A DNA stretch of 64,000 nucleotides from Streptomyces sp. NBC_00461 (lineage in GTDB: Bacteria > Actinomycetota > Actinomycetes > Streptomycetales > Streptomycetaceae): contig NZ_CP107902.1 of the NCBI RefSeq assembly GCF_036013935.1, positions 9,519,001-9,583,000 on the forward strand, in the 5' to 3' direction. Below the pieces are notes generated by a model. The model worked only from the letters and a program-made list of their open reading frames with translations. It searched no databases and was not told where the DNA came from. Below, in pieces: positions 62,472 to 64,000 of this stretch (position 1 is the first letter of the stretch; every line of letters starts with the position of its first letter). The translations under genes and the position numbers were made by a program.

Positions 62472-63385
62472 TGTCCTTGCTCTCCCACGCCCCGTCCACC
62501 GGTTCCCCCAGCACACCGCCCCAGGGCGAACCGCCGCCGGCACACCCGCGGCGCAACCCGCTCACCAGCCTGCGCCGCGCCAACCCGCTCGGTGCAGTGG
62601 GCGGACTGCTCTGGCTGGTGATCGTCCTCGTGCCGGTCTACTGGGTCCTCGTCACCAGCCTGCGCACCCGCGAGGGCTTCTTCGACGCCAACCCGCTCTC
62701 CGTCCCCTCACACCCCACCCTGGACAACTATCGGCAGGTCCTCGACAACGGCTTCACGCACTACCTCCTCAACAGCACGCTGGTCACGGTCGGCGCGACG
62801 CTGCTGACCGTCGTCGTCTCCTTCCTGGCGGCCTACGCGATCGTGCGCGGCACCAGCCGGGCCCTGCGCTGGGCGTTCAGCGTCTTCCTGCTGGGCCTCG
62901 CCATCCCTCTCCAGGCGACGATCATCCCGGTCTACTACCTGATCGCCAAGGCACAGATGTACGACACCCTGGGAGCGATCGTCCTTCCCTCGGCGGCGTT
63001 CGCGATCCCGCTGACCGTGATCATCCTGGTCAACTTCCTGCGCGACATCCCCGACGAACTGTACGAGTCGATGCGCGCGGACGGCGCCGGCCACTGGCGC
63101 ATGCTGTGGAGCCTCGCACTTCCCCTGTCCCGCCCCGCTCTGATCACGGTCGTCATCTACGACGCCCTGAACGTCTGGAACGGCTTCCTCTTCCCGCTGA
63201 TCCTCACCCAGAGCCCGGACAAGAGGACACTGCCCCTGTTCGTGTGGAGCTTCCAGGGCGAGTTCACCATCAACGTCCCGGCGATCCTGGCAGCAGTGGT
63301 CCTCTCCACGCTGCCCATCCTCGTGCTCTACGTCCTGGGCCGCCGCCAGCTCATCGGCGGACTCACCGCCGGCTTCGGCAAGTGA
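62471..63385 (+). CDS. carbohydrate ABC transporter permease (MalG type)
   Basis: 304 residues from ATG 62471, which overlaps the previous stop by one base (TGATG). A polar N-terminus of about 40 residues, then six helices (GGLLWLVIVLVPVYWVLVTS first). The EAA loop is YESMRADGAGHWRMLWSLAL. Ends IVGGL-like LIGGLTAGFGK, the usual MalG-type finish. Completes the importer; 88 bp of spacer then lead to an IS256 scrap. Confidence 0.92.
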   Translation: MSLLSHAPSTGSPSTPPQGEPPPAHPRRNPLTSLRRANPLGAVGGLLWLVIVLVPVYWVLVTSLRTREGFFDANPLSVPSHPTLDNYRQVLDNGFTHYLLNSTLVTVGATLLTVVVSFLAAYAIVRGTSRALRWAFSVFLLGLAIPLQATIIPVYYLIAKAQMYDTLGAIVLPSAAFAIPLTVIILVNFLRDIPDELYESMRADGAGHWRMLWSLALPLSRPALITVVIYDALNVWNGFLFPLILTQSPDKRTLPLFVWSFQGEFTINVPAILAAVVLSTLPILVLYVLGRRQLIGGLTAGFGK

Positions 63386-63472
63386 GAGGCAACAGGACTG
63401 CTCGGCTCCACCCGACTCGGGACAGCGGACTGCAAGACGCTCGGTGCAACTCCCGATCATGGAATACGCGTA

Positions 63473-63665
63473 GATGACTGGTGAGAACGTGACCAAGTCC
63501 GGGGCTGCCGAGTCCTCGAAGGCTGTGGCGGCCAGGGCTGTGGACGACCAGCTGATCGACGAGATTCGTGAACCGGGCCCAGGCGGAAGGTCTGCAGCGG
63601 ACCGGTGAGGGCGGCCTGCTTCAGCAGCTGCGGCTCCTGGAGTCCGACTGGAAGGCGAGATCGCA
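63473..63665 (+). mobile_element. IS256-family transposase, 5' scrap
   Basis: TKSGAAESSKAVAARAVDDQ, LIDEI, a frame change, then RAQAEGLQRTGEGGLLQQL match the start of Streptomyces IS256-type transposases. Indels break the frame at about 63565, and homology is lost by 63665. Confidence 0.7.
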
Positions 63666-64000
63666 GTGATCCATACCCCGCGAACCTCCCAAGCGGCTCC
63701 TGATCAGCTCGTCGAGTTCGCCTTGCCAGACGGTGCCTGACCGATGAGAGGCAAGTGCCCATCGTGGCGAGGTGCCGGAAACTGATCGAAACCGGGCGTC
63801 ATCACCGAGGCTGGTGGCGATACGTCGGCGAAGCTTTCCGCGCTCAGTGCCCCTCGCCTCGTCGATCAGGAACCTCCTGATCACTGTGCAATACAGGATT
63901 TCTCCAGAGAGCCGACTGTGGCGCGAGGCTGGCCGAGGGGGATTCGTGCAGCTCAGCACTGGTCCCGTTGACACTGCCAGGTGCAACAGGTGTCGTCGTA
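63666..64000. other. no recognisable gene
   Basis: 335 bp. A minus-strand frame (RRFLIDEARGTERGKLRRRI, WQGELDELIRSRLGG) looks weakly protein-like but I cannot assign it. It may belong to a gene extending past the window. Confidence 0.35.

Overview
The window reads as chromosomal DNA of a Streptomyces-type actinomycete. It is very GC-rich, with many GTG starts and tightly overlapped operons (ATGA, GTGA and TGATG junctions). It carries Streptomyces-typical proteins such as an Rv1733c-like membrane protein, DUF6479 and DUF6083 proteins, an XRE regulator with an MmyB-like domain, and an ABC sugar importer without its own ATPase. The mix of catabolic operons, insertion-sequence remnants and many broken genes suggests accessory or chromosome-arm DNA. 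All identifications come from reading the sequence; no database search was run.

Layout. 1-3.9 kb: 5'-proximal dihydroxyacetone kinase subunit (cut by the window edge), small membrane proteins, a Cys-rich copper-binding protein and an acyl-CoA dehydrogenase. 4.1-8.4 kb: a decayed block with a frameshifted Cys/His-rich gene, a small HTH regulator with a three-site operator array, a DUF6083 gene, and a helicase and a carboxylesterase that truncate each other tail to tail. 8.6-22.5 kb: an aromatic catabolic region. It holds a GMC oxidoreductase/aldehyde dehydrogenase pair, an MFS transporter, an AraC regulator, and a 4-hydroxyphenylacetate operon (hpaC, hpaB, an FAH-RraA fusion, a DapA-family aldolase, hpaE, hpaD) with a divergent MarR regulator.

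22.5-32.5 kb: IS701 and TetR scraps, an amidohydrolase, remnants of an alpha/beta hydrolase and of a pobA-like hydroxylase, then an eight-gene operon (quinol monooxygenase-like, FAD monooxygenase, cyclase, extradiol dioxygenase, FAH hydrolase, two SDRs, C-C hydrolase-like) for an unidentified, probably aromatic, substrate. 32.6-35.2 kb: a GH78 rhamnosidase. 35.5-46.1 kb: two near-identical quinone oxidoreductase genes in direct orientation flank a P450cam-like module (MarR, ferredoxin reductase, ferredoxin, P450, SDR) and an IS110 element.

46.7-50.3 kb: IS5-type ends flank a frameshifted MFS exporter and an XRE regulator. 50.4-52.5 kb: amidohydrolase, GAF protein and MFS remnant. 52.5-55.9 kb: an esterase, then a second, mostly deleted copy of the 23-32 kb catabolic locus. 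56.6-63.4 kb: a LacI-controlled GH3 glycosidase divergent from a carbohydrate ABC importer. The window ends in an IS256 scrap.

The most striking feature is the relation between the 23.2-32.5 kb and 53.5-55.9 kb loci. They are homologous, but each has lost what the other keeps: the first keeps the amidohydrolase and the eight-gene operon but has only scraps of the alpha/beta hydrolase and the TetR gene. The second keeps those two intact and has only scraps of the rest. Both keep the same pair of palindromic operators, so the surviving TetR probably regulates the surviving operon in trans.
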